Part shown: piece by piece, positions 1-11,000 of the stretch
Numbering within the stretch: position 1 is the stretch's first letter
Layout: the number at the start of each line of letters is the position of its first letter
From: Elysia marginata
Lineage: Eukaryota; Mollusca; Gastropoda; Plakobranchidae
Length of the DNA stretch: 22,921 nucleotides
Reading direction: 5' to 3'
Assembly (NCBI GenBank): GCA_019649035.1
Contig: BMAT01004043.1
Location: forward strand, 146,365-169,285
The notes under the pieces: model-generated
What the model was told of the DNA's origin: nothing
Seen by the model: only the letters and a program-made list of their open reading frames with translations
Databases searched by the model: none
Program-made: the position numbers and the translations under genes

Positions 1-187
1 GAGGTCAGTGTTTCTACTTATTCACACATACAGAGGTCAGTCTTTCTACTTATTCACACATACAGAGGTCAGTGTTTCTACTCATTGACACATACAGAGG
101 TCAGTGTTTCTACTTATTCCCACATTCAGAAGTCAGTGTTTCTACTTATTCCCACATTCAGAGGTCAGTGTTTCTACTCACACTCAG
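1..187. repeat. 32-bp minisatellite abutting the IFT81 exon 6 splice donor
   Basis: Units begin at 1, 33, 65, 97, 129 and 161 with GAGGTCAGTGTTTCTACT (copy 2 has one change). About 5.6 copies are visible and the array is cut by the left window edge. The last, shortened unit runs directly into the exon 6 boundary, and its minus strand supplies the real GTGAGT donor at 181-176. Every upstream unit carries a degenerate version of the same exon-intron junction. Confidence 0.95.
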
Positions 188-3100
188 GAGTAGCCCCGAC
201 GCTAGCCTGGCGGGAATCTCGCAGCTGAGCCTCCAAGCGCTTAATTCTCTGGTCAAGGTGGGATATCTGACAGAAAGATTGACATCATAACATCCGTCGC
301 CACACACAGGCAAAAACGATGGAACTTATCTCTAAAAGCAAAATAATGCGTTCATAAGAAAAGTACAGAACAAAATACTTGCTGCAACTGTGTCAAATTG
401 AAAAACCATAATGAGCTCAAATGCTTTAGTTTATTGTTGTAAGTGTAAGTGTTTTAGGTCACATTCACTACTTTCATTACTTACCATAGTGCCTGATTTT
501 GTCAATGACAAAGGTGAACTACACGCAACCATCAAATCTATGCCTTTATTTCTGCATACTAGTTTGCTCGTAATGATGTTTCTAAGTTTAAAAAAATGAC
601 AAACTCACACCAGAACTAATATGTCCAGGATTACCAGAGCTACAAAAGTCTATTATACACTGATAGAGTTTCAACGTTCAGACCATCTGTCTTTCTTAAT
701 CAAAAATATAGACCCAAGAATCACATTCATCATCAGACAGACGATGTCATCATATAAATGTATGTTACATACTGTTGTTACTTGCTCCTGTTTCTGTGCA
801 GCCAATCTCTTCTCTCGGTCTCTTTCCACTCGTAGGTTCTTGGCTACAGTCATCATCTTTTGGGAATTAGGGTGTGACTCGACCTGAGGAAGAATAAAAA
901 AAAAGGGAAAAGTAGTTCCAATAGTGGACAAGAAAAGAGGAAGCAAAGTGAACAGATTGGTTATGAGTGTTTAAGAAGTAAAATCATTAGAGCATGGAAC
1001 AGGAATGAATACAAAATTTGCTATTCTAAAGGATTCCAAATCATCTCTCTGAAACTACTCTGAGCCACCTGTACTATTCATGACGTTGTTGCTTCACGTT
1101 ATATTTCAGGGATGTCGCTTGATGTTTTTGTAAATAACTCAACATCCACTCAATACGTTCTCACATAGACAAACACATAAAACTATCAATCAAGAAACAT
1201 ATATATACATATATAAATCAAGTTTAATCAAGGATTGAAATAACAAGGGAAAAAAGGCGTAAAATTAACACTAAAAAATGGCAACCCTGATATTTTTTCA
1301 TCTACAAAGAAAATACTACTGTCCAGTTCAGATGATTTAAACTCCACAGGTACAAACTTTGCTTTTGGGTTATCCAATATTTGATTTACAGTACGCCCTA
1401 GATAGAAAAGATAAAACAAAAATTGGTAGAAGGAATTTAGTTCAAAAAGAACAAATATATACCCAAATTATCTCAGTTTGAATTATCTGGACTCAATTGT
1501 ACGTTAATACGCAGGAGACAAATGAGCACAGTATAATTATGCTAGATGTGCACTAAAGACAACTAAAATCATTGGGTCTTTCTGCAGACAGACTTCAGCA
1601 ACGTTACGTTTGCAGTTTGGTGACCTCAGTTTTGGTCCCATAGTAAGGTACATCCGGTGCCTCACTATTTTCGAGAGAGTGGTAACTCTACCGTTTCTTA
1701 ACTCTGTGACTATAATATACTCACTTTTCTCCGGAGTCTTTCGATTCTCTTGAGGAGCTGCTCCTTCTCCTCCTCCATGTTAGTGATGTCCTTGCGGATC
1801 TCACCGGTGTTGAAGCCTGAGTTCTTCAGGTGCTCCGACTGCTTGTGCAGCTCTTTGAACTGTTCCATCAGTTCCTCGTACTAATAACACACAGTACACA
1901 CATGACACAAAATGTTGAACCATTATACTGGCATCCGAACGATTTTAGCCACTAGATTCACATCTTGTCTATAAATAAGTACAGGCTTTTTTTCTATTTT
2001 GGTAACTTTCATTCCTAAAAAAAACACAATTCTATCAAGTAGAAGATAACAAACAACAGAGATCTATACTATAACATATCTCATATAGATCAAGTAGTGG
2101 TTTTAGTCTTCTAATTCTGCATAGATCCATAATTTACATTTACACTGAAATTATAAAGCAGCAGTATAGTGATTAATAGGGTAGGAGGACTTTTATAAAC
2201 TTTGAAAACATACTGAATTCCTCTGGCTTTTCCATCAAATACAGGGGGATTATTCTAGATAAGAAAAGGTTAAATAGGAACTGCAAAGTTTTGTAATTTT
2301 TATAAGAACTAAAAATTAAATATATCTTGCATTCCTTGAACCTTGTACTGATAATATGTTAGCAAAAACTGTTCAACAGAGTCAGAGGAGTTTACTGTTT
2401 TTGTTTGTAAAACTATTGAAAACATTTTGCGAGCCGTCGAAATTCTTCTTAACTTGTTTGTCAAATGTGCAGTGTTGATCATCTTGAAAAAGAAATCAAT
2501 TTTTTTTGTATTAGGGTCCAGCATTTATATATATATATTTAAATTTAGAATAAAATATATATGATAGGTTTGATGCTTAAATAATAAAATTCTAAGAGGG
2601 CTCTACTTCTGGAGCATAACAAAATGTCTGCCACCGAGGGCGAATGAGTCGGAAGTTGAAAAAGTTTTTCTGGAAAAAAATGCCATATAACTAAGAGTCT
2701 ATTTTTCTTTTTTTTTCTATATTTCCAATCAACAAAAAGTTAATATTTTCCCTAAAAACATTAATAACTTCATGAATTTTTTGACCATTGGAAGTTTAGA
2801 AATATGAAGGTGATAATTGCAACATCTGACTCATTCACCCAGGACAAGAGACAAATATGTATGTATATTAGTTACAAACCTGCTTGAGACAAACCAGGAT
2901 AGTACATCATAGTTGATCACATACCTGAATGTAGATGCTGCTCACTTCTTCATCACCCATAATCTCAGCGGGTACGTCAATCTTCACAAGGAATTTTGCC
3001 AGGTATGCTCTCTTCTGCAGCTCGGGCACACGCTGTAACAACCAGGCAAGGATTGGGAAAACCACCGGCTTCTCTCCCTGAACAAGTCCAGCCCTGAACT

Positions 3101-5042
3101 CTGACCTGAGAAACAACAGTTAAAAGTAAGAATGATTTTAGGTTTCTTTTCGTTTCTTCTTCACCTTTCTTGTCAATTAATTCCAAAAGAAATTTTTGTC
3201 AATTAATTTCAAAAGAAATTTTTGTCAATTGATTTCAAAAGAAATTTTTGTCAATTAATTCCAAAAGAAATTTTTAACAACTTAATTTCTGAAACACTGT
3301 TTACAATAGAAAAAAATTCCTATGGAAAACTTTTGAACCCCTGCTACAATGGAGATTTTTTAAACCCCTGCAGTGATGTAAGAAAAACATCTAGAAAATA
3401 TGATTGGGGCAAATCTAAGACGGCTAAGTTTCCATTGATTAATTTCAACGTTTAACTGAAATTCTAGTAGTGACAATAAACAATTAAGTTGACACAAATT
3501 TTTATTTTAGTTTACTTAATTAGAGATGTTAATTTGTGTACGGAAAAAAAGGGGCCAAGAACCAGTCAAGCCTTGTCCTATATTTTGATTTTAAACTGTT
3601 TCTGTACTTACATGTTGACATTTTCAGGAGGTTTGTATTTTAGAACTCGCAAGAACTGCAGGAGCCGAACAGCTGTCTGATCCGCTGCCTCCTCCCGAAT
3701 GTCAACTTTTTGCTGGCAGAGAATAGAAGTGTTCATACAGTTTTAAATTCAACACCAAATACATATTTACCAAACAAGCCTTTAATGAACTGCCTTGGTA
3801 TTTTAAAAATACATTACACACAAATTCAATTTGCATGGTTCTTAATCATTTTGAATCACATTTTGACTGTAATCTAAACAACCAAACTGGAACTCTATTC
3901 AAAGCAATATAGTTACATATATTTGGTTATAGTCTTCCACCACCAAAGGCAGTCTCAAGACTACATATTTACCTCAGCAGGCCTATACACACTAGAACAA
4001 ATTCAACTCATATTTCAGAGCATTACAGAGTGGCTGCCTGTTAGACATTCAAATACTGCCTTTATCCTAGTACCCATTTTACAGGTGGGTGAAATGAGGA
4101 AAATGTGGATAAATTGCTTTCCCAAGGCATTTACAACATAATGGATGGGAATCAACCTGCAAGCGCAGGATCACGAGTCTGACACTCCAACCACTAAGCC
4201 ATGCTGCTCTAAAGTCTGTAACATAGTGTAAATGCTACAATGCAATTAATAAAAAATATTGTATGTAAAATACATTATACAGTAATCTTCAGGGGTCACA
4301 ACCACTGAAATTAACTAAGGAGAAAAATCGAGTTATGTGCAAGTCCCTTCAACTATATAACTGTACCCAGTGTATATCCTCTGCTTATATATATGATACA
4401 TAGAAACATTTCAAATCACTATTTTAAAATGAAATTATCCTGCAATCTTATAATACTTAAACAGCTTGTGTTTATGTTGATTTTAATCTTTTATGCCAAA
4501 TAAATCGCCATAGATGATGTTTTTTAATCTCTATTAAATTTTAAGATAGGATATGATAAACTTTATACAGAGATAACAGAGGAAGCTCCTTAAAACTTTT
4601 TAAAAAAATCTTATGTTTTCTAAAGTTCACTGGAGCACAAAAAGATACTTGACCCGCGGCCAGTTAGAAGGAATCGCATGTCCAAAATTTTAATATGAGA
4701 AAATTCCATATACCCATTCAACTTTTCTCACCATTGGAAGTTGGCAAAATCCTTTTTTTTAAATACCAACATAATCTAATGTGAAAATTGCTGCATCCCA
4801 CTCTCTTGCACTGGTTGCGAGAAATTTTACTTCAAGAATGAAGAGTTTGCAAACACAAAAACAAAAACACATACGTAGACTGCAAAGTTTACCTTTGGGT
4901 CAATTGTGGCCAAAACATCATTGAGAACCTGGAGGAGCTGCAGGGGCTCTAGCGAATCGAATGAGATGAGATTATAAGACTTGTTGAAAGGTTCCTTGTT
5001 CAGCTCCTGAACAATAAACTTCATCTGTTCACTGAGACTCAT
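182..5042 (-). CDS. IFT81: Intraflagellar transport protein 81, N-terminal six coding exons (3' part beyond left edge)
   Basis: IFT81 is a core subunit of the IFT-B complex. It pairs with IFT74, and its N-terminal calponin-homology domain is known to bind tubulin cargo for cilium assembly. Coding exons on the minus strand are 5042-4893, 3712-3612, 3105-2925, 1880-1725, 883-782 and 266-182. All junctions are GT-AG and phases agree (0, 2, 0, 0, 0, then 1 at the last donor). The peptide starts [19 protein letters not shown] and contains [34 protein letters not shown] and [18 protein letters not shown], matching the family from its first residues. CH-domain sequence covers roughly residues 1-140. 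From [14 protein letters not shown] onward it is charged coiled coil, ending in this window at [14 protein letters not shown]. 258 complete codons are visible; vertebrate IFT81 is about 676 residues, so about 60% is missing to the left. The ATG at 5042 is chosen because it matches the family N-terminus; the reading frame stays open upstream only to an acceptor at 5064. No frameshift is seen. Confidence 0.95.
267..781. other. IFT81 intron 5, no other feature
   Basis: The minus-strand donor is GTAACA at 781 and the acceptor TCTGTCAG ends at 267. I see no conserved coding or repeat signal inside. Confidence 0.8.
884..1724. other. IFT81 intron 4
   Basis: The donor is GTGAGT at 1724 and the acceptor TTCCTCAG ends at 884. 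It contains a minus-strand open stretch of 63 codons (1419-1228) that follows an acceptor-like TCTATCTAG but matches no known IFT81 segment; exons 4 and 5 join in frame without it. A TATATATACATATATAAA run is at 1200. Confidence 0.75.
1881..2924. other. IFT81 intron 3
   Basis: It is bounded by donor GTATGT (2924) and acceptor TGTTATTAG (1881). It holds family M copy 1; the remainder is AT-rich, with a TA run near 2525. Confidence 0.8.
2623..2855. mobile_element. Non-autonomous inverted-repeat element (family M), copy 1
   Basis: The left end (2623-2656) contains GGGCGAATGAGTCGGAAGTTG. The right end (2821-2855) read on the minus strand contains GGGTGAATGAGTCAGATGTTG, so the two ends are imperfect inverted repeats of about 30 bp around AT-rich DNA with no ORF. 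Further copies are at about 11985, 14424 and 16041. It lies in IFT81 intron 3, between exons 3 and 4. No clean target duplication is visible. Confidence 0.7.
3171..3275. repeat. 26-bp tandem repeat, four copies
   Basis: TGTCAATTAATTCCAAAAGA and variants recur at 3171, 3197, 3223 and 3249, a strict 26-base period. The last copy decays after AAATTTTT. The array begins 66 bases upstream of the IFT81 exon 3 acceptor, in the intron between exons 2 and 3. Confidence 0.95.
3950..4206 (-). mobile_element. tRNA-derived CORE-SINE with a MIR-like body
   Basis: On the minus strand the 5' head has an A-box-like TGGCTTAGTGG (4201-4191) and, about 45 bases on, a B-box-like GGTTGATTCCC (4157-4147): the internal RNA polymerase III promoter of a tRNA-derived SINE. 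The body then reads CCTTGGGAAAGCAATTTATC and TTTCCTCATTTCACC followed by CCTGTAAAATGGGTA, in the same order as in mammalian MIR elements, the best-known CORE-SINEs. The 3' boundary near 3950 is approximate. It sits in IFT81 intron 1. The B box has lost the usual Cys-Gly doublet, so this copy is old and probably inactive. Confidence 0.75.
4724..4815. mobile_element. Possible degraded end of family M element
   Basis: ACCATTGGAAGTT and then GTGAAAATTGCTGCATC followed by TTGCGAGAAAT resemble the right half of copies 1 and 2. No matching left end is recognised. This is a weak call. Confidence 0.35.
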
Positions 5043-5063
5043 GTTGGTTGGGTCTATCTCTTC
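5043..5063 (-). other. IFT81: IFT81 5' UTR portion of the first coding exon, with upstream splice acceptor
   Basis: Upstream of the IFT81 ATG, the minus strand has a pyrimidine-rich stretch ending in AATTTCAG at 5064, a good splice acceptor. This implies at least one non-coding upstream exon at higher coordinates, somewhere in the 5.1-8 kb interval. The 21 bases are in frame with the ATG (EEIDPTN), so a longer N-terminus is formally possible, but known family members begin at the downstream Met. Confidence 0.6.
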
Positions 5064-8000
5064 CTGAAATTATTGACAGATTTTAAGAGGATCAGATGGT
5101 GTCAATTCACTGTGGGTGGAGTATAGCAAAATAAAATGTACCCATTTTCAGAACTAGATTTTAGTTTTACTTAATTATGAATGCCTATAAGTATAATCAT
5201 AATCTTTTCATCTGTTTGGAACTATACATCTTTATATTTGATTTTTAACTATGGGGAACAGAATTTTTTGAGATGATAAGAAGAAGATGCTTAGTTCCGT
5301 TAAAATCTCATGCTTTGTTTTAAAACAACTCTACGCATAGAACCACACTGGTGTCCGGACCGACAGATAGACCACTAGCTTTGATGCAAGTTTGAGGGTT
5401 TTATCCTATACAGCACCACGCCTATCCTTTTAAGTTTTATTCCCAGTTAGGCCTAGGCCACCATAGTGCAGGTACAAAAAACCCACCTTCAGTAATGGTT
5501 CATACACCGGTATAGCTTTACCCTTCTGCTGAGATATAATTTCCATGCAGATATGCATCAGAATGTGGAGTTAAAACCAGAACATGTTCATTTTGAAGTG
5601 TAATTTAGAGGTCAAAATAGGTTGCATTCCAGGAAAGATCTATCAGGGTGATATCATCAAAGCCATTTCTGGTTAAATGTTAAGGCATATATTCTCACTG
5701 CAAAGTGCAAGTGATATCATAAAAGAACAATGTAACAGATAAGCAAATTTTACATAGCTAGATCTATGATAGAATCTAGCGGTCGATCTAGATCAATTTC
5801 AAGTAGACGTAATTAGATACATATTATCCCATAATTTGTTGTATATATGCGTAATTAAGTGCAGTGCTATAGGATTTCAGACCATTAGTCTCCTCAGCTT
5901 TAAGCTGCCGTCTGTAGCTGTTTTTTAGATCTCTGTTGTATCTCTTCCCTCTGCTTAAAAGTTAATTCTATTGAAATCGTTATTGTCATTGTCTAACTAT
6001 TTCTCAAATATCTGCATCTTTTATAAATTGCAGTTCATGATCTTGATTTAAATGCAGATCACCAAAATGCCCTTTTCTTTGTTGTATTAATTTTTTTACC
6101 TTTACAGATTGCAAAAAGTGTTTGGAGAAGGAGTTTCTCAAGACATTGCAATAATTATCGAAAAAAAAATTTAAATTTCTTTCAATGTTGACAGTTTAAT
6201 GGTGATGATGGCAAGAGGAAAATAGTTTGCATCCAATTACAATGTACATAGCAACTGAGTCTCCAAAGGTTAAAAAAATTCCAAGATATTAAAGCTTCTG
6301 TTCATCAAAATATGAAGAAAAAGAAGGTAAATAAAATATGGACTTTTAACAAGCATTGTCTCAAGTAAACATTTGTGACTTCTGACTTATTAGCGAAGGA
6401 TCATGAGAGAGATGTCTCTGAAAACATTATGATATATTATCCAAGATGGGGGCCAACACATTGAGCATAGCTGAGTGAGTTGACTGTTGTGTCAAGCGTT
6501 ACGCCTTTGTCTTTTTTTTTTAAGGAAAGGGAAGGGGAGACAGGTACCAAGCGACAAAGGATTTACAAGGAATGGTCTTTAGGCTGAAAGAATACTAATA
6601 AAAGTTTCAAAAGCCAATGCAGTTTATGTTTTTTACTTTTGATCCAATATGGCCGCAAATAGTTTAGTCTGGATGTCAAACTTATTTTTTAATTTTGTAG
6701 CTATACTGTTTATGAAACATAACAATGAAATTTAAGCTTTTTAAAAATTTATTTTTCTCATTGTTTTTATATCTTAGTATAGCTCAGTGTGTGATTTTTT
6801 GTAGTTCTCATATTGCTTGGTTTGTGTGAAGTAAAATTGCAATAGTTTTAGCTTTTCCTTTTGTTTTTAGATTTTATGACTATATTCATTTTATTGTACT
6901 CATTACATGATTTACAGTTGGTTTTTTTTTTGCATTTATTTTTTTGCGTGCTGTAAAAATTATTTTGTTGCTTTATGGCACTTTTACAAAACTTTCGGTT
7001 GATAAAGTATTATTAAAAGGGACACCTTTAAGTTCTTTTTTTATATACACCAAGGCTATAGTACCTTGGGAAGTCATATAAAAATTTCATAATTTTGTAT
7101 TTAAGTTTGTATAAATCTATTTTAAAAATGTTTGAATGCAAAATGGACCTTTTCCACACAGTGTTTTTGGCTTTTGAAAATTTTCACTTGTGAAAGCATG
7201 TTTTTACTCCACTGTCTACTGATTGCTCAGTAAATTTGACCGACGTTTTCAATTTTTTTTTAAGTTCTTATCTACATCCAATGTGAATTTGCTATGAAAG
7301 TGGAAAACAAAACAACTGATCTGACGGGTCTTTATGGAATCTTTATGTACTTTGTATGTAGCATTCTGTAGCCTGCTTGGACATTACCATTATGTAGATC
7401 TAGGCCTACGCTTTGACACAAGAGGAGAAAAATCTATTCAATTTCAATCGTTTTTTTAAGAATTAAAGATTAAAAATGTTATTTAATCAAAATAATTTCA
7501 GCATAACTTAGCAACAAGTAATTGATTACGTGTATCTAAGATCTAGATTCTATTCTTCGCAAAGTGTGAACTCAAGGGTCAAGAAAAGTAGAATAAAATA
7601 GATGTCTAGATACAAGTTGTAAAGCTTTGACTAATGATAACCTGAGCTAAGAATGACTATTTAAATACCTTTTTAATTAAATTGGTTGATTTTTACACCA
7701 AATATAGGTATATTCACACAAATCAAAAATTATTCGATCAAATCAGTAAAAGCATGAAAGTGAAACTGTAATGCATTGTTTACATCGCCATGGTAGAGGA
7801 ATGCCAGAATTACGATTCCGTGGAAGAACTAAAAACCTGGAACCATTATGTCTTCATCGCGAACAGATCAAACAATAGTATTGGTATTTGGTTTTGAAAT
7901 TCAGTCAATTTATGACTATTTCAGTTAATATAATTAATTATAATTAAGATTATATCATTTATTGTATATATGTATTATAATCATTATTAATTTTAAAATA

Positions 8001-8097
8001 GTAATAGATTGATCTGTAAAATTAATGCAGTTCATTTTGTAGGATATCGATCATAGGTTTCTTGATGTGTTCAACGTGTACTTCCTGTGTTGTCAAA
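5064..8097. other. IFT81 5' intron(s), promoter region and SPCS2 5' UTR
   Basis: No conserved coding segment is visible on either strand. The interval must hold the non-coding first exon(s) of IFT81 and both promoters. Just before the SPCS2 ATG is ACTTCCTG, an ETS-type motif often found in housekeeping promoters. CTAGATC-type palindromic words are frequent (for example 5758-5795 and 7396, 7540). Confidence 0.6.
7784..7797. promoter_or_regulatory. Weak X-box-like (RFX) motif in the IFT81-SPCS2 intergenic region
   Basis: ATCGCCATGGTAGA fits the degenerate X-box RYYNYY-AT-RRNRRC at all but the last position. It is about 300 bases upstream of the SPCS2 ATG and 2.7 kb from the IFT81 ATG, which has a non-coding upstream exon of unknown position. 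RFX factors control many intraflagellar transport genes, so the context fits, but a single degenerate match has little weight. Confidence 0.25.
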
Positions 8098-11000
8098 ATG
8101 GCATCCCCCAAGAACGTAAGTATGAAGGCAAAAGCCGGTGCATGTATTCTTATCAATGCACACTCAATGTATTTTGATAATTACTTTTCTATCTAGGGAA
8201 AGAATCTGCTATAGGGTCTTTGACAATTTAAAATACGTTTTGAGTAATGCTATCAGTGTCATGGAAATGGTGTTCTTTTAATTTGTCGGTTCATAACAGA
8301 GCTGCTCGCCTTAGTAAGTCTGCTAGCAGCTAGATATCTAAATCTAATTTATTCCCCAATAAAGCTATATTTCGATGTGGAGAATTTATATTTAGATCTG
8401 GACACTTGTAAAGAATTGCGGTCCTTTGAGACTTTGCCAGGTTGATAGAAATCAATTCCTTCATTTCATCAGAGAGTGGGTTTTAGTCTTACTCTTAGAA
8501 TGCAGAGAGCAATAGATCTAGTCGATAGCAATAAATTTCCATCGACCTGGCAAAGATTCTAACTATATACCAAGAGTGGATATTTTGAACAACAGGTAGG
8601 GTAGCCTTCTATTATTATTATGATCTTGACAAAATAAAACCAAAAAAAAATAGTTGGAAAGACCCCCACCTAGGCATCTAGATCTAGAATCTACCTTACT
8701 TTAGTGGGGGGTACAGTAGTCTGTCAAGATATTGCCAGTTCCATAAAAACAGGCCCCATACCGATTCCACTACTTTAACAGGTCAGTGTCAGAATAGTCA
8801 AGAAGACATTTTTGTTTAGGCCCTAATATTTTTTTTTCTATGTAAGACAATAGAATTGTTTTACAGCCTAATCTAGACCTCTCTTGGGCCGAATAAAAAG
8901 TAATGCAAAATTTATTTTTTAAAGCAGAAAACTTAAAAACAAACATAAAAGGAAAGGGACCAAAAATCTAGTCTATCTTAAAGTAAACAGGGTTTATCTT
9001 AAGCGGAGTCCAATGTAAAATGTAGTCTTAAATTGATAGGCCAGAGCTTAAAATAGTAGGATTTACATGCAGGAGGTCCACTCTTGAGTTAAAATTTACT
9101 ACTCATTACCCTTCATTTTGTTAATAATGCTTGTTATAATTAAGAATAAGGAAGGACTTCCAAAGAGTACCACCCTATCTAAGTCTTAAAAAACTCATAT
9201 TTTAACAATAAAATAAAGGGTCCTGTGCAGTGTGATTTATTATTTTTAATTACAACAATTATATTGACAAATTAAGTGTTAAAAATGAGGAGTAATTTCG
9301 TCAGGATTTCTGCACTGGGGTTTGTTTTAACTAGAAATTACACTTCATTACCATTCATTTTGTTGGTAATGTTTGTTACAAAAAAAAAAATTATGCATCT
9401 CATTGCCTAGGACCCTTTATTTCCAAAAATTACACAGAATTTGTAAATCATAAAGTTTAGGCTTAGCTAGGGTGGTACCCCTGTGAGTGTAAGAGAATCC
9501 CTCTGTAATTTTTAACTTAACTAAATAGTGCAGAAATCTTGCTGAGAATGAGAACTCTTAAATTGCTGATTAATGGAGGCAAAGGCACAAAACAAAATCC
9601 TGCCTTATCATTCTCACTTATCCGTTTCTCTCACTCTCAGTTCTTTTCATTCTTTTTTTTTTTGGGCAGGGTAGTTTTTTTAATTGTTCTTTCACATCAT
9701 TGTTTGTCTTACTCTTAGAATCCAGTCTCTTTTTTTTATCTCAGTGACACTAATTTGTAATTTCTGGTGCCAGTAGTGATGGTGGTATATTAAAATGCAC
9801 TGGTGCAATCAACCCATCGATCTATGATATTTCGTTAATACTAAATTACTATTCACAAATTTATTACTTTTGTGTAGTTTTCTGCATTTGTCATCACAAT
9901 GTTATGTTATAAATCCTTTTTTCCCTTTAATTCTTAATTCTAGGCTGGTGAGGACGTAGTGAAAATTGACAAATGGGACTCTGGAGCACTTAAGAACGCT
10001 CTTGATGATGGGGCAAAAAAGGTTAGTATTGCTAGACTAACTGATGAAAAAGATCTGATGGTACTCAGTATTAATTTGAAAGGCTCTTTTATTTAAAAAG
10101 CTTTTCAACAATGCCTCCAGATTTTGGTGTTAAACTCATTTTAGGAAAGGCTACAAATTTGCTCTTTTTCATTCTTTTCAGATACATGTATTACTTAATT
10201 GATTGCTCATATTGTCATAATATGTCTCTGATTCAAGACTTTGTATTTTTACTAGGAGGAATTGTCTTTTTTATATGTTTTTTTTAATTAGAGAAAGTTA
10301 CTTTTTACTTGCTTAATTGGACTGTACAAATTCTAAACTTCCAGGTATTTGTTGATGTCTTGGGGTACAAAGAATCCCATCACTTGATGGATGGCCGCCT
10401 CATGATATGCACAGTTGCTGTCTTCTTTGCCATGTTTGCTCTTGTGTGGGACTATTTTTACCCGTTTCCAGAATCTCGCAGCGTACTCATGATCTGCGTC
10501 ATTGCGTATCCTTACTCAAGTTTAGATATTTTATTTAAATTGTTGTTTCCTCCGATCTATCTAAAGTACAATGGAATCCTGATAAAAATCAAAGCCTTGG
10601 GCTTTAGAAGTCTGTTGGCTTCAATTTTCAACTGCAGTTGAGTCCACTTAGAAGTTAGAGCCAATACCTTAGTTTAAGGGGAACCAGTGCATGACTAGCA
10701 TGCACCTTGGCATCATATGGTATTAGCGCTAGTTTGCGTTGGCCAGTGGAATCTACTTTAAGTCATTACCTATATTTCATGTAGGAAAATTCTTACTTAA
10801 ATTTAAAGCCAACTGTATTTGGCAGTCTCATCTTGTAAATCTTTATATTTTTTATTATTTGAAGTTATCTCTTATTTAAAATCTGCACATTTGTGCAGTC
10901 TTCAATTTAAAGGTGTTAACTTTTCAGGATTTCACTAATCACTGTATGCAAAAATATGATTACCCATATAGGACTGTCAAACAGAGTTTCACTTTCAGGA

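Larger units (their letters stand above)
3713..4892. other. IFT81 intron 1
   Basis: It runs from donor GTAAAC (4892) to acceptor TCTGCCAG (3713). It contains the CORE-SINE and a possible family M remnant; nothing else is recognised. Confidence 0.8.
8116..9943. other. SPCS2 intron 1
   Basis: GTAAGT donor to TTCTAG acceptor, 1828 bases. It holds the foldback at 8431 and the repeat block at 9091-9547. The 15-mer TCTTACTCTTAGAAT occurs twice (about 8488 and 9706). Confidence 0.85.

Noticed and set aside
1..187. CRISPR array (regular direct repeats)
   Set aside because: The units are contiguous tandem copies without unique spacers, in a eukaryotic intron.
1228..1419. Minus-strand 63-codon ORF in IFT81 intron 4, preceded by an acceptor-like TCTATCTAG
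   Set aside because: It reads like protein ([16 protein letters not shown]) but matches no IFT81 segment. Flanking exons join in phase without it, it ends in a stop, and part of it overlaps a CAGGGTTGCCATTTTT stretch resembling hAT-type ends. It may be an unrecognised cryptic exon, but there is no positive evidence.
3923..4141. Plus-strand ORF of 72 codons
   Set aside because: It is the antisense reading of the CORE-SINE, without coding similarity.
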